Positions 1 through 6,489 of a stretch of DNA of 7,621 nt are shown here, one piece after another. The DNA is from Eubacterium sp. Its GTDB lineage: Bacteria > Bacillota > Clostridia > Oscillospirales > Acutalibacteraceae. The stretch is taken from contig JAFYGD010000043.1 in assembly GCA_017543415.1 (NCBI GenBank), positions 1 through 7,621 on the forward strand, in the 5' to 3' direction. The translations under genes and the position numbers were made by a program. Below the pieces are notes generated by a model that did not search any database, was not told the origin of the DNA, and worked only from the letters and a program-made list of their open reading frames with translations. Position 1 is the stretch's first letter; the number at the start of each line of letters is the position of its first letter.

Positions 1-1209
1 AAAAAAGTAGTACTTGCTTATTCGGGAGGACTTGATACCTCAATAATTATTCCCTGGCTCAAGGAAAACTACAATAACTGCGAGGTTATTGCCGTAAGCG
101 GCGACGTAGGACAGGGAACGGAGCTTGACGGACTTGAGGAAAAGGCAATTAAAACGGGCGCTTCAAAGCTCTATGTTCTTGACCTTAAAGAGGACTATGT
201 TGAAAACTATATTTTCCCCTGCCTTAAAGCAGGAGCGGATTACGAAGGCTACCTCCTCGGTACCTCCCACGCCCGTCCCTGTATTGCAAAGGGACTTGCG
301 GAAATAGCAAAAAAGGAAGGCGCCGACGCTATCTGCCACGGCTGTACCGGTAAGGGTAACGACCAGGTTCGTTTTGAGCTCACATTAAAGGCGTTTGCAC
401 CGGAAATGGAAATTATCGCTCCGTGGCGTGAATGGGATATCAAATCGCGTGAAGAGGAAATAGAATATGCCGAAGCGCATAACATCCCCCTTAAAATCAA
501 CCGTGAAACCAACTATTCAAAGGATAAGAACGTTTGGCACCTTTCCCACGAAGGTCTTGACCTTGAGGACCCTGCAAATGAGCCGACTTATCTTAAGGAA
601 GGCTTCCTTGAACTCGGCGTTTCGCCCGAACAGGCTCCCGACATTCCAACCTATATTACAATTCACTTTGAAAAGGGCGTTCCCACTTCAATCGACGGTG
701 AAGAGCTCAAGCCCCTTGCTCTTGTTGAAAAGCTCAACGAGCTCGGCGGAAAGAACGGTATCGGTCTGCTTGACCTTGTTGAAAACCGTCTTGTAGGAAT
801 GAAAAGCCGCGGTCTTTACGAAACCCCCGGCGGTTCGATTTTATACAAGGCTCACGAGTTGCTTGAATCAATCACGCTTGATAAGGAAACCTCACACTAT
901 AAAAAGCTTGTTGCCCAGAAGTACGGCGAGCTTGTATATAACGGACTATGGTTCACCCCCCTGCGTGAAGCGCTTGCAGCCTTCGTTGATTCAACACAGG
1001 AAACCGTAACGGGTGATGTTAAGCTCAAGCTTTACAAGGGCAATATCATCCCCGCGGGCTTAACCTCACCCTATACGCTTTACGATGAAAACATCGCCTC
1101 CTTCGGTGAGGACGGCGGAGTTTATAACCAGGCGGATTCAGCCGGCTTCATTAACCTTTTCGGCTTATCAATTAAGGTTAAAGCAATGCTTGACGAACAA
1201 AGGAAATAA
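1..1209 (+). CDS. argG: Argininosuccinate synthase, 5' end cut by window start
   Basis: ArgG joins citrulline and aspartate with ATP to give argininosuccinate, the penultimate step of arginine biosynthesis, in the cytoplasm. The frame is open from base 1 to the TAA at 1207-1209, giving 402 residues; only the start codon and a few N-terminal residues are missing, since the family is about 400-410 long. Visible marks are the ATP-binding P-loop AYSGGLDTS (window residues 6-14), [11 protein letters not shown] (87-97) and [14 protein letters not shown] (113-126), which carry the nucleotide, citrulline and aspartate contacts in known structures. No motif is broken. The first in-frame ATG inside the window (406) falls after these motifs and is not the start. 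argH follows after 2 bp, with its ribosome binding site (AAAGGA, 1199-1204) inside the argG end, so the two are co-transcribed. The operon promoter and any ArgR site lie upstream of the window. Confidence 0.97.
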   Translation, partial: KKVVLAYSGGLDTSIIIPWLKENYNNCEVIAVSGDVGQGTELDGLEEKAIKTGASKLYVLDLKEDYVENYIFPCLKAGADYEGYLLGTSHARPCIAKGLAEIAKKEGADAICHGCTGKGNDQVRFELTLKAFAPEMEIIAPWREWDIKSREEEIEYAEAHNIPLKINRETNYSKDKNVWHLSHEGLDLEDPANEPTYLKEGFLELGVSPEQAPDIPTYITIHFEKGVPTSIDGEELKPLALVEKLNELGGKNGIGLLDLVENRLVGMKSRGLYETPGGSILYKAHELLESITLDKETSHYKKLVAQKYGELVYNGLWFTPLREALAAFVDSTQETVTGDVKLKLYKGNIIPAGLTSPYTLYDENIASFGEDGGVYNQADSAGFINLFGLSIKVKAMLDEQRK

Positions 1210-1211
1210 TT

Positions 1212-2591
1212 ATGGCTCAGTTATGGAAAGGGCGCTTCAAAAAGGAGCTTGCCAAGGAAACAAACGATTTTAACTCCTCAATCAAATTTGACAGCAGGAT
1301 GTTTGAAGAGGATATTACGGGTTCAATAGCCCACGCGCTGATGCTCGGCGCGCAGGGAATAATTGATAAAGCGGAAAGCGAAAAAATCGCTTCGGAGCTT
1401 GCCGTTATTCTTGAGGATATAAAATCGGGAAAGCTTAAAATAGATATGGAGTCGGAGGATATTCATACCTTCGTTGAGGGAGAGCTTACCGCCCGTCTCG
1501 GCGATACGGGAAAGCGCCTTCACACCGCCCGTTCACGTAACGACCAGGTTGCCCTTGATATCCGTATGGTGCTTAAAAAGGAAACCGCAGAAATTACCGA
1601 AAGCCTTAAAAAGCTTGTTGAGGTGCTGTGCGAAAAAGCGCTTGAGCACAAGGCAACAATTATGCCCGGCTACACCCACCTTCAGCGTGCGCAGCCTATT
1701 ACCTTCGGTCATCATTTAATGGCTTATGCCGCAATGCTCCTTCGTGATATTGACCGTCTTAACGATGCGTATAAGCGTATGAACGTCCTTCCGCTCGGCA
1801 GCGGCGCTCTTGCGGGAACAACCTATCCCATTGACAGGGAGGCGGTTGCTTCGCAGCTCGGCTTTGACTCCGTTTCACAGAATTCGCTTGACGGCGTTTC
1901 AGACCGTGATTTCTGCCTTGAGCTTGCCTCTGCGCTTTCTATAGTTATGGTTCACCTTTCCCGTTTCAGCGAGGAAATAATTATGTGGTGCTCGTGGGAG
2001 TTTAAATTCGTTGAGCTTGATGACGCCTTTTCAACCGGCTCCTCAATTATGCCGCAAAAGAAAAACCCCGACATAGCGGAGCTTGTACGCGGTAAAAGCG
2101 GACGCGTTTTCGGTGATTTAACAACTCTTTTAACCGTTATGAAGGGAATTCCGCTTGCGTATAATAAGGATATGCAGGAGGATAAGGAGGCAATATTTGA
2201 CAGCGTTGATACCGTTAAAATGTGCCTGAACGCCTTTACCCCTATGGTTGAAACCATGACGGTGCTTAAAGACAATATGCGCGCTGCGGCGGCAAAGGGC
2301 TTTATCAATGCAACCGATTGCGCCGATTACCTTGTAGGTAAGGGGCTCCCGTTCCGTGACGCATATAAGGCAACGGGCGAGCTTGTTGCGCTGTGTATTG
2401 ATAAGGGGCTCACCCTTGAAACCCTCTCTGTAGAAGAATATAAAAATGTTTGCTCCCTGTTTGATGAAGGAGTGTATGACGCAATCAACCTTGAAACCTG
2501 CGTAATGAAACGCCTTTCAGAGGGCGCACCTTCCCCCGAAAGCGTTGAAAAACAGGTAAAATTTACACTTGCAAAAATAAAAGAGGAATAG
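1212..2591 (+). CDS. argH: Argininosuccinate lyase
   Basis: ArgH cleaves argininosuccinate to arginine and fumarate, the last step of arginine biosynthesis; it is a cytoplasmic homotetramer of the fumarase/aspartase superfamily. The 459-residue length is normal for the family. Conserved blocks are HTARSRNDQ (104-112), the loop with the conserved histidine GYTHLQ (H156), GTTYPIDRE, and the superfamily signature GSSIMPQKKNP (276-286) holding the serine loop. All key positions look intact, so it should be active. The ATG at 1212 is chosen because it lies 2 bp after the argG stop and has AAAGGA at 1199-1204 in front of it. The TAG stop sits inside the left arm of the terminator that ends the operon, so transcription probably stops right after this gene. 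Confidence 0.97.
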   Translation: MAQLWKGRFKKELAKETNDFNSSIKFDSRMFEEDITGSIAHALMLGAQGIIDKAESEKIASELAVILEDIKSGKLKIDMESEDIHTFVEGELTARLGDTGKRLHTARSRNDQVALDIRMVLKKETAEITESLKKLVEVLCEKALEHKATIMPGYTHLQRAQPITFGHHLMAYAAMLLRDIDRLNDAYKRMNVLPLGSGALAGTTYPIDREAVASQLGFDSVSQNSLDGVSDRDFCLELASALSIVMVHLSRFSEEIIMWCSWEFKFVELDDAFSTGSSIMPQKKNPDIAELVRGKSGRVFGDLTTLLTVMKGIPLAYNKDMQEDKEAIFDSVDTVKMCLNAFTPMVETMTVLKDNMRAAAAKGFINATDCADYLVGKGLPFRDAYKATGELVALCIDKGLTLETLSVEEYKNVCSLFDEGVYDAINLETCVMKRLSEGAPSPESVEKQVKFTLAKIKEE

Positions 2592-2612
2592 CGTTTGCTA
2601 TTCTTCTTTTTT
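2581..2612 (+). terminator. Intrinsic terminator of argGH
   Basis: The arms AAGAGGAATAGC (2581-2592) and GCTATTCTTCTT (2597-2608) pair over 12 bp with a single G-U wobble, around the loop GTTT. The Ts of the right-arm end run on to 2612. The left arm contains the argH stop codon TAG (2589-2591), so the ribosome ending argH covers half of the hairpin. The right arm also holds the -35 box of the next gene. Confidence 0.88.
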
Positions 2613-2623
2613 AGTGCTATAAT
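2595..2623 (+). promoter_or_regulatory. Extended -10 promoter of the LRR-protein gene
   Basis: TTGCTA (2595-2600) is a four-of-six match to the -35 box and lies 17 bp before a perfect TATAAT (2618-2623). TGC directly in front of the -10 box is the TGn of an extended -10, which compensates for the weak -35. The expected start near 2630 leaves a leader of about 45 nt before the ATG at 2676. The -35 box is inside the argGH terminator hairpin. Confidence 0.75.
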
Positions 2624-2675
2624 CATTTATAAAGTTTTGCCAACCTGAAAGATTGGTTGTATTTGGAGGCGTACT

Positions 2676-3827
2676 ATGAAAAGGTTTATTAGTTTACTTT
2701 TGTCGGTTGTGATTGTTTTGTCAGTTCCGCTTATTGTTTTTGATACTGCAATAGCTGATGAAATCAACAGCGATTATAAATTCATTGAAAATGAAGACGG
2801 AACCTTAACTTTAACCGATTATATCGGTAACGGGTTTGACGTTAATATTCCCGAAAAAATTGATGGAAAGGAAGTTAACATAATAGGTGAGGGAGCGTTT
2901 GAAGCAACCGGTCTGTTCGATAACTATAAAAGTGCCGATTGTATAAGAACGGTATATATTCCCAAAAGCGTAAAAAAAATACAAGGCTTTAATTTTAAGA
3001 CGCCGTTTTTAAATAGTATTGAAGTGGATAAAGATAATGCTTATTACAGTAGTGATAACGGCGTTTTGTTCAATAAAGAAAAGAGCGCTTTGCTTTTATA
3101 TCCTATTGCAAGATTAGGAAATTACTATGAAATTCCCGCTTCTGTAAAGATAATAGATAGAGGCGCATTTTCGAATTCAAAATACCTTTCTGAAGTTAAA
3201 ATCGGAAAGAATGTTGCCGAGATTAAGGAAAGCGCGTTTATAAATTGCATAAACATAAAGCATATTTATATTCCCAACTCAGTGAAAAAAATGAAGCGTT
3301 GCGGACTTGGTATTCAAAAAAGAATTGCCTGTGAGTATTCGGAAAATGAAGCCGAATGCTTTTATGAAACCATTACCGGGTTTAAAATATACGGTAAAAA
3401 AGGAAGTGCCGGGGAGGAATACTGTAATAACAGAAAGAATTATTTTGTCCCTGCTGAATACGGCAACAGCCTTAATAATTACAGCTTTGAAAATTTAACT
3501 TTTGTTGAAACGCCCTTAAAAGCCAAACCTTCCCTGAAAGTTAAAGGCAAAAAAGGTAAAGCGACCTTAACTTTAAAAAACTACTTTATTGAAGGCGGTG
3601 CTTATTCTTATTCTGATTATCAGATATCAATAGTTAAGGGTAAAAAGAATTACGGCGAGTCATTTAATAATTACCGTAAAGGAATAAAAGCAGTAAACGG
3701 AAAGCTGATTTATACCTTAAAGCTGCCGAAAGGAAGCTATAAAATACGTTACAGAGCGTCCTTCTACGTAAGTGGTCGCAAGCTCAAAACCAAGTGGTCA
3801 AAAACAAAAACAGTCGTAGTAAGATAG
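2676..3827 (+). CDS. Secreted BspA-like leucine-rich-repeat protein with C-terminal Fn3-like domain
   Basis: A 383-residue exported protein of unknown target. Residues 1-28 form a signal peptide (KR, a long hydrophobic core, cleavage likely near AIAD). Residues about 33-205 carry degenerate BspA-type (LRR_5) repeats: a head ending VNIIGEGAFEATG, then units such as VYIPKSVKKI, EIPASVKIIDRGAFSNSKYL, VAEIKESAFINC and IYIPNSVKKM. The stretch TGFKIYGKKGSAGEEYCNN (234-252) resembles the usual cap of such arrays. Residues about 282-383 look like a lysine-rich Fn3-like beta domain ending KTKWSKTKTVVV. Such proteins act at the cell surface in adhesion or host contact; that role is inferred. No LPXTG, SLH or dockerin is seen, so it may be free or held by charge. 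The ATG has GGAGG at 2665-2669. The gene is visibly more A-rich than its neighbours, hinting at accessory origin. No terminator follows it. Confidence 0.85.
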   Translation: MKRFISLLLSVVIVLSVPLIVFDTAIADEINSDYKFIENEDGTLTLTDYIGNGFDVNIPEKIDGKEVNIIGEGAFEATGLFDNYKSADCIRTVYIPKSVKKIQGFNFKTPFLNSIEVDKDNAYYSSDNGVLFNKEKSALLLYPIARLGNYYEIPASVKIIDRGAFSNSKYLSEVKIGKNVAEIKESAFINCINIKHIYIPNSVKKMKRCGLGIQKRIACEYSENEAECFYETITGFKIYGKKGSAGEEYCNNRKNYFVPAEYGNSLNNYSFENLTFVETPLKAKPSLKVKGKKGKATLTLKNYFIEGGAYSYSDYQISIVKGKKNYGESFNNYRKGIKAVNGKLIYTLKLPKGSYKIRYRASFYVSGRKLKTKWSKTKTVVVR

Positions 3828-3833
3828 GTGTTA

Positions 3834-3862
3834 TTGACCTGTAGCTGTTGTTTAAGTATAAT
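3834..3862 (+). promoter_or_regulatory. Near-consensus promoter, probably giving a leaderless mRNA
   Basis: TTGACC (3834-3839) and a perfect TATAAT (3857-3862) are separated by 17 bp. Only six bases (3863-3868) separate the -10 box from the ATG at 3869, so the normal start distance falls on the A of the start codon. The -35 box begins six bases after the stop codon of the LRR gene. Confidence 0.8.
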
Positions 3863-3868
3863 GCCCAT

Positions 3869-4714
3869 ATGAGAACTATTGAATTTGTTATTGATGAAAA
3901 GAATGACGGCGTTAAAATCCGCAGCTTTCTGCGCTCCTTCGGCGTTTCGTCAGCCCTGCTTACAAAACTTAAGAATACCGAAAACGGCATTACCGTAAAC
4001 GGCGAGTTTGCAAGGACTATTGACCTGCTGCATACGGGCGACGTTTTAAAAATCAATATTGAAAGCAGCGGCAAAATGCCTTCTCCCGTTAAAATGGACG
4101 TTGACGTGGTTTATGAGGATGAGGATTTGGTTGTATTCAATAAGCCGCCCCATATTCCCGTTCACGAAAGCCGCCATCATATAGGCGATACGCTGCAGAA
4201 CTTTGCCGCATACCACCTCGGCGATAACGGAGCCTTCCGCGCGCTTTACAGGCTTGACAACGGCACAAGCGGACTTGTTCTTGTTGCCAAAAACAAGCTC
4301 GTTGCCGGAAAGCTTGCAGGCTGTATAAAAAAGGATTATTACGCCGTTGCCTGCGGAATAATTGAAAGCGGCGGCGTTGTTGATAAGCCGATAGCCCGCT
4401 GCTCCGACAGCATAATAAAGCGCGAGGTAAATCCTGACGGTGAAACTGCAGTAACCCATTATGAGGTTATCAGCGTTAAGGGTAATACAACCCTGCTTAA
4501 GCTTAACCTTGAAACCGGGCGTACCCATCAGATTCGCGTTCATATGGCATATCTCGGCCACCCGCTTGTAGGCGATACGCTTTACGGAGCGCCAAGCGAA
4601 ATAATTGACCGCCAGGCGCTTCACTGTAAGGATATTTATTTTACACACCCCGTAACGGGAAAGGAAATACATTTAACCTGCGATTACCCAACAGATATGA
4701 AAAAATTGATTTAA
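3869..4714 (+). CDS. RluA-family RNA pseudouridine synthase
   Basis: The family isomerises specific uridines in rRNA or tRNA to pseudouridine in the cytoplasm; the target here cannot be told. The 281-residue protein has an S4-like RNA-binding region (about 14-63) and the catalytic domain from about residue 75. The catalytic aspartate is D130 in YRLDNGTSG (128-135 region); the family usually reads H/N-RLD-R/K-D/E-TSG, so the two residues after the Asp are unusual. KDYYAV (155-160) and ETGRTHQIRVH with LGHPLVGDTLYG (215-240) are the other family motifs. The ATG at 3869 is chosen because the protein then begins with the usual MRTIEFVID; an in-frame TTG at 3848 lies between the -35 and -10 boxes and would not be on this transcript. 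No Shine-Dalgarno precedes the ATG. No terminator follows, so some read-through into luxS is possible. Confidence 0.9.
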   Translation: MRTIEFVIDEKNDGVKIRSFLRSFGVSSALLTKLKNTENGITVNGEFARTIDLLHTGDVLKINIESSGKMPSPVKMDVDVVYEDEDLVVFNKPPHIPVHESRHHIGDTLQNFAAYHLGDNGAFRALYRLDNGTSGLVLVAKNKLVAGKLAGCIKKDYYAVACGIIESGGVVDKPIARCSDSIIKREVNPDGETAVTHYEVISVKGNTTLLKLNLETGRTHQIRVHMAYLGHPLVGDTLYGAPSEIIDRQALHCKDIYFTHPVTGKEIHLTCDYPTDMKKLI

Positions 4715-4717
4715 CTC

Positions 4718-4745
4718 TTGAATTTTACACAAAATATAGTATTAT
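4718..4745 (+). promoter_or_regulatory. Probable promoter of luxS
   Basis: TTGAAT (4718-4723) lies 16 bp before TATTAT (4740-4745), a five-of-six -10 box. The start would be near 4752, giving a very short leader made almost only of the ribosome binding site. The region is AT-rich and offers other -10-like hexamers, such as TATAGT at 4735, so the exact boxes are uncertain. Confidence 0.5.
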
Positions 4746-4751
4746 ATTATT

Positions 4752-4757
4752 GAGGTG
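4752..4757 (+). promoter_or_regulatory. Ribosome binding site that sets the luxS start
   Basis: GAGGTG lies six bases before the ATG at 4764. An in-frame GTG at 4755 is part of this site itself and therefore cannot be the start, which fixes the protein at 158 residues beginning MSELKSSF. Confidence 0.8.
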
Positions 4758-4763
4758 AAAATT

Positions 4764-5240
4764 ATGAGCGAACTTAAATCAAGCTTCAGCGTTGACCACG
4801 AAATCCTTAAACCGGGTATTTATATCAAAAAAATTGACGGCGATATTACTACCTACGATATCCGTATGAAGGCTCCCAATCAGGGCGATTATTTAACAAA
4901 TTCCGCCCTGCATACAATTGAGCATATTTTTAAAGCCTATTTAAAGAATACCGAGTTTGCGGATAATATTGTTTATTTCGGACCTATGGCAAGCCGAACG
5001 GGCTTTTACCTTTTAACAAAAAGGCTGACGGATAATTATTCAATTCAGCTTATTAAGGATGCCTTTGCCCATATCTCCGAATTCTGGGGAAGGATTCCCG
5101 AAGCTTCTCATAAGGATTGCGGCAACTGCCTTGAGCATAATATGCCCCAGGCAAAGGAGGAAAGCAAAAAGTACCTTGAAATAATACAGAACTGGACTAA
5201 GGACGATTTAAAATATCCCGTTCCCGAAACAGAGGAATAA
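4764..5240 (+). CDS. luxS: LuxS family S-ribosylhomocysteine lyase, catalytic Cys replaced by Ser
   Basis: LuxS splits S-ribosylhomocysteine into homocysteine and DPD, the precursor of autoinducer-2, as part of the activated methyl cycle in the cytoplasm. The 158-residue length is normal. Family marks present: SFSVDHEILKPGIY (7-20), DIRMKAPN with the conserved Arg (R34), the metal-binding HTIEH (H50, E53, H54) and the DCGNC loop with the third metal ligand (C119). The odd point is PMASRTGFYL (74-83): LuxS proteins normally read PMGCRTGFY, where the Cys (Cys84 in B. subtilis) is the acid/base catalyst. Here it is Ser77 (codon AGC, 4992-4994), with Ala in place of the preceding Gly. The fold and metal site should form, but activity is doubtful or changed. 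A sequencing error is unlikely to give both changes. The gene appears monocistronic, with its own promoter and terminator. Confidence 0.93.
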   Translation: MSELKSSFSVDHEILKPGIYIKKIDGDITTYDIRMKAPNQGDYLTNSALHTIEHIFKAYLKNTEFADNIVYFGPMASRTGFYLLTKRLTDNYSIQLIKDAFAHISEFWGRIPEASHKDCGNCLEHNMPQAKEESKKYLEIIQNWTKDDLKYPVPETEE

Positions 5241-5248
5241 AAGCATAT

Positions 5249-5285
5249 AAAAAAGCACTGCGTTTGCAGTGCTTTTAGTTTTTTT
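5249..5285. terminator. Bidirectional terminator between luxS and the alpha/beta hydrolase gene
   Basis: AAAAGCACTGC (5251-5261) and GCAGTGCTTTT (5266-5276) pair perfectly over 11 bp around the loop GTTT. On the plus strand Ts follow at 5273-5276 and 5279-5285; on the minus strand the A run 5249-5254 gives a U tract. It thus serves both convergent genes. The plus-strand T tract reaches into the hydrolase stop codon (TAA read on the minus strand, 5286-5284). Confidence 0.92.
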
Positions 5286-6405
5286 ATTTTGCAATCTGTT
5301 TCTGATAAAAAGCAAGTCCGCCGTCAATGGCTTCCTGACCCGCCTTGTCAAACGGGAAAAGCACGCTGAAAACGTGTGGGAGAGCCTTGCCGTTTTCGTC
5401 GTCGCCGAAATCAACAATCTCGCTTTCAATGCCTTTTTCCTGAAGTAAATCGTAAAGCTTGTGCGTTTGCTCTCTTGCAAGCGCGTCGCCCTCGCTGGTA
5501 ATAAGATACGCGGGTGGAATAGTGGATTTTTCAAGAATTTTATCAATATCCATAAGGTTGCTTAACGTTTCGTCTTTTCTGCTGTCGCCCCACATAACGC
5601 TTGTGTAAATGCTGAAGTATCCTCCGCTTTTCATAAAAGCAACGGGTGAAGTGAGAAGCAAGGCGGAGGGCTGAATACCGTTGGCGTAGTATTCCGCGTT
5701 GAATGTTTCCTGCAGCTCCTCGCTGTTCATTATTGCAGCAACGTATGAGGCAAGCATACCGCCTGCGGAATCGCCGGTAATTAACATATTACTGTTATTT
5801 GTATATCCCGAATAGTTGTCGTTAATATAACACATAGCTGCCAGACAGTCCTGAATCTGTTCAATAACCGTAACGTCCGGAACAAGTCGGTAGCTTACGT
5901 TAAACACTACGTAGCCCTTGTGAGCAAGCTCAAGGCAGTAGTATTCGTTAAGGTTTTTGTCGCCGTAAATCCAGCCGCCGCCGTGAAAATCAACAATAAT
6001 CGGAAGCGAGCGTACGTCTTCAAATCCTTCGGGATAATATACGTCAAGCTTGTGGAAAACGTTGCCGTCATCGATGTACGGAATATCAACGTCCTTAACT
6101 ATGTCCGAAGGCGGAGTCTGCGCGGCGTGCTTTGCTTTGTCGCCGTCCTCGCAGAAGCGCCAAATCATCTGGAACATCCTTACAATCGGGTTGTGGCGTA
6201 TTGATTTTGCGCTGTCGCTCTTGTACTCAACGGTATCGCTTACAACCATACCGCCAACTGCGTGGTAAGGCTCGGTATCCTTTGAGGGACGGGTTGTAAC
6301 GTTAATGAATATAACGCTTGCAAGCGCAATAAATGCAATAATGCAAACAATAATAATCAATGCCTTTACTCCTTTTTTCATCTTTTTCTTTTCAGCTGTT
6401 GCCAT
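5284..6405 (-). CDS. Membrane-anchored alpha/beta hydrolase, HSL-type esterase/lipase
   Basis: A serine hydrolase of the hormone-sensitive-lipase-like (Abhydrolase_3) group; its substrate is unknown, typically short acyl or acetyl esters. The 373-residue protein has a basic N-terminus (KKKMKKGVK) and one membrane segment at about 13-36, then a linker, which predicts a cytoplasmic N-terminus and an external catalytic domain. HGGGW (141-145) is the oxyanion-hole motif and GDSAGG (211-216) the nucleophile elbow with S213. D307 in SEGDAL and H344 in LPHVF complete the likely triad, so it should be active. The start at 6405 is chosen because GGAG stands eight bases before it, and an upstream in-frame ATG at 6462 lies in the -35 box and cannot be on the transcript. 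It is divergent from yqfC and convergent with luxS, forming a single-gene unit. Confidence 0.9.
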   Translation of the reverse strand: MATAEKKKMKKGVKALIIIVCIIAFIALASVIFINVTTRPSKDTEPYHAVGGMVVSDTVEYKSDSAKSIRHNPIVRMFQMIWRFCEDGDKAKHAAQTPPSDIVKDVDIPYIDDGNVFHKLDVYYPEGFEDVRSLPIIVDFHGGGWIYGDKNLNEYYCLELAHKGYVVFNVSYRLVPDVTVIEQIQDCLAAMCYINDNYSGYTNNSNMLITGDSAGGMLASYVAAIMNSEELQETFNAEYYANGIQPSALLLTSPVAFMKSGGYFSIYTSVMWGDSRKDETLSNLMDIDKILEKSTIPPAYLITSEGDALAREQTHKLYDLLQEKGIESEIVDFGDDENGKALPHVFSVLFPFDKAGQEAIDGGLAFYQKQIAK

Positions 6406-6413
6406 ATTCTCAT

Positions 6414-6417
6414 CTCC
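6414..6417 (-). promoter_or_regulatory. Ribosome binding site that sets the hydrolase start
   Basis: On the minus strand GGAG occupies 6417-6414, eight bases before the ATG at 6405-6403. This supports the start at MATAEKKK over the longer reading from 6462. Confidence 0.75.
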
Positions 6418-6433
6418 AAAAATTGATAAATAA

Positions 6434-6462
6434 ATTATACTACATAGCATTTGCCGTGTCAA
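6434..6462 (-). promoter_or_regulatory. Perfect consensus sigma-A promoter of the hydrolase gene
   Basis: Read on the minus strand, TTGACA (6462-6457) and TATAAT (6439-6434) are both exact consensus with a 17-bp spacer. The start would be near 6427, leaving a leader of about 22 nt with the ribosome binding site. Such a promoter should be strong and constitutive unless a repressor acts on it; copies of TGATAAA flank it. Confidence 0.88.
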
Positions 6463-6475
6463 TTTATCATATTAA
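6447..6475 (+). promoter_or_regulatory. Weak candidate sigma-E (sporulation) promoter for yqfC
   Basis: GCATTTG (6447-6453) partly fits the sigma-E -35 pattern, and CATATTAA (6468-6475) partly fits the -10 pattern CATACAAT, with a 14-bp spacer. B. subtilis yqfC is known to be made under sigma-E. The match is imperfect and was looked for because of the gene's identity. It overlaps the opposing hydrolase -35 box. Confidence 0.25.
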
Positions 6476-6489
6476 TTACGGGTGATAAA

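Larger units (their letters stand above)
6424..6489. repeat. Three copies of TGATAAA in the divergent intergenic region
   Basis: TGATAAA occurs at 6424-6430 and 6483-6489, and in inverted form (TTTATCA) at 6463-6469. The first two sites extend to an 8-bp inverted repeat, TGATAAAT (6424-6431) and ATTTATCA (6462-6469), bracketing the hydrolase promoter core. The third overlaps the yqfC ribosome binding site. An operator is possible, but the region is AT-rich and chance cannot be excluded. Confidence 0.35.

Noticed and set aside
1952..2308. A 118-codon minus-strand open frame inside argH
   Set aside because: It overlaps the conserved argH signature region and has no independent support.
2641..2659. 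CAACC/GGTTG hairpin in the leader of the LRR gene as a possible riboswitch or attenuator
   Set aside because: A 5-bp stem with a 9-nt loop is too weak, and no known riboswitch core is seen.
3848..3868. TTG start giving the synthase seven extra residues
   Set aside because: It lies between the -35 and -10 boxes, has no ribosome binding site at proper distance, and the family normally begins at the MRTIEF position.
4046..4672. A 208-codon open frame on the minus strand across the pseudouridine synthase gene
   Set aside because: It is antisense to a well-supported gene, its product resembles no family I know, and it has no clear ribosome binding site; the openness follows from the codon pattern of the real gene.
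6406..6462. A 19-residue N-terminal extension of the hydrolase starting at 6462
   Set aside because: The extension is encoded by the promoter itself and would not be transcribed; the start at 6405 has a good GGAG.
6451..6489. A 13-residue N-terminal extension of YqfC starting at 6451
   Set aside because: No ribosome binding site precedes it, it overlaps the opposing -35 box, and the added residues do not fit the family.
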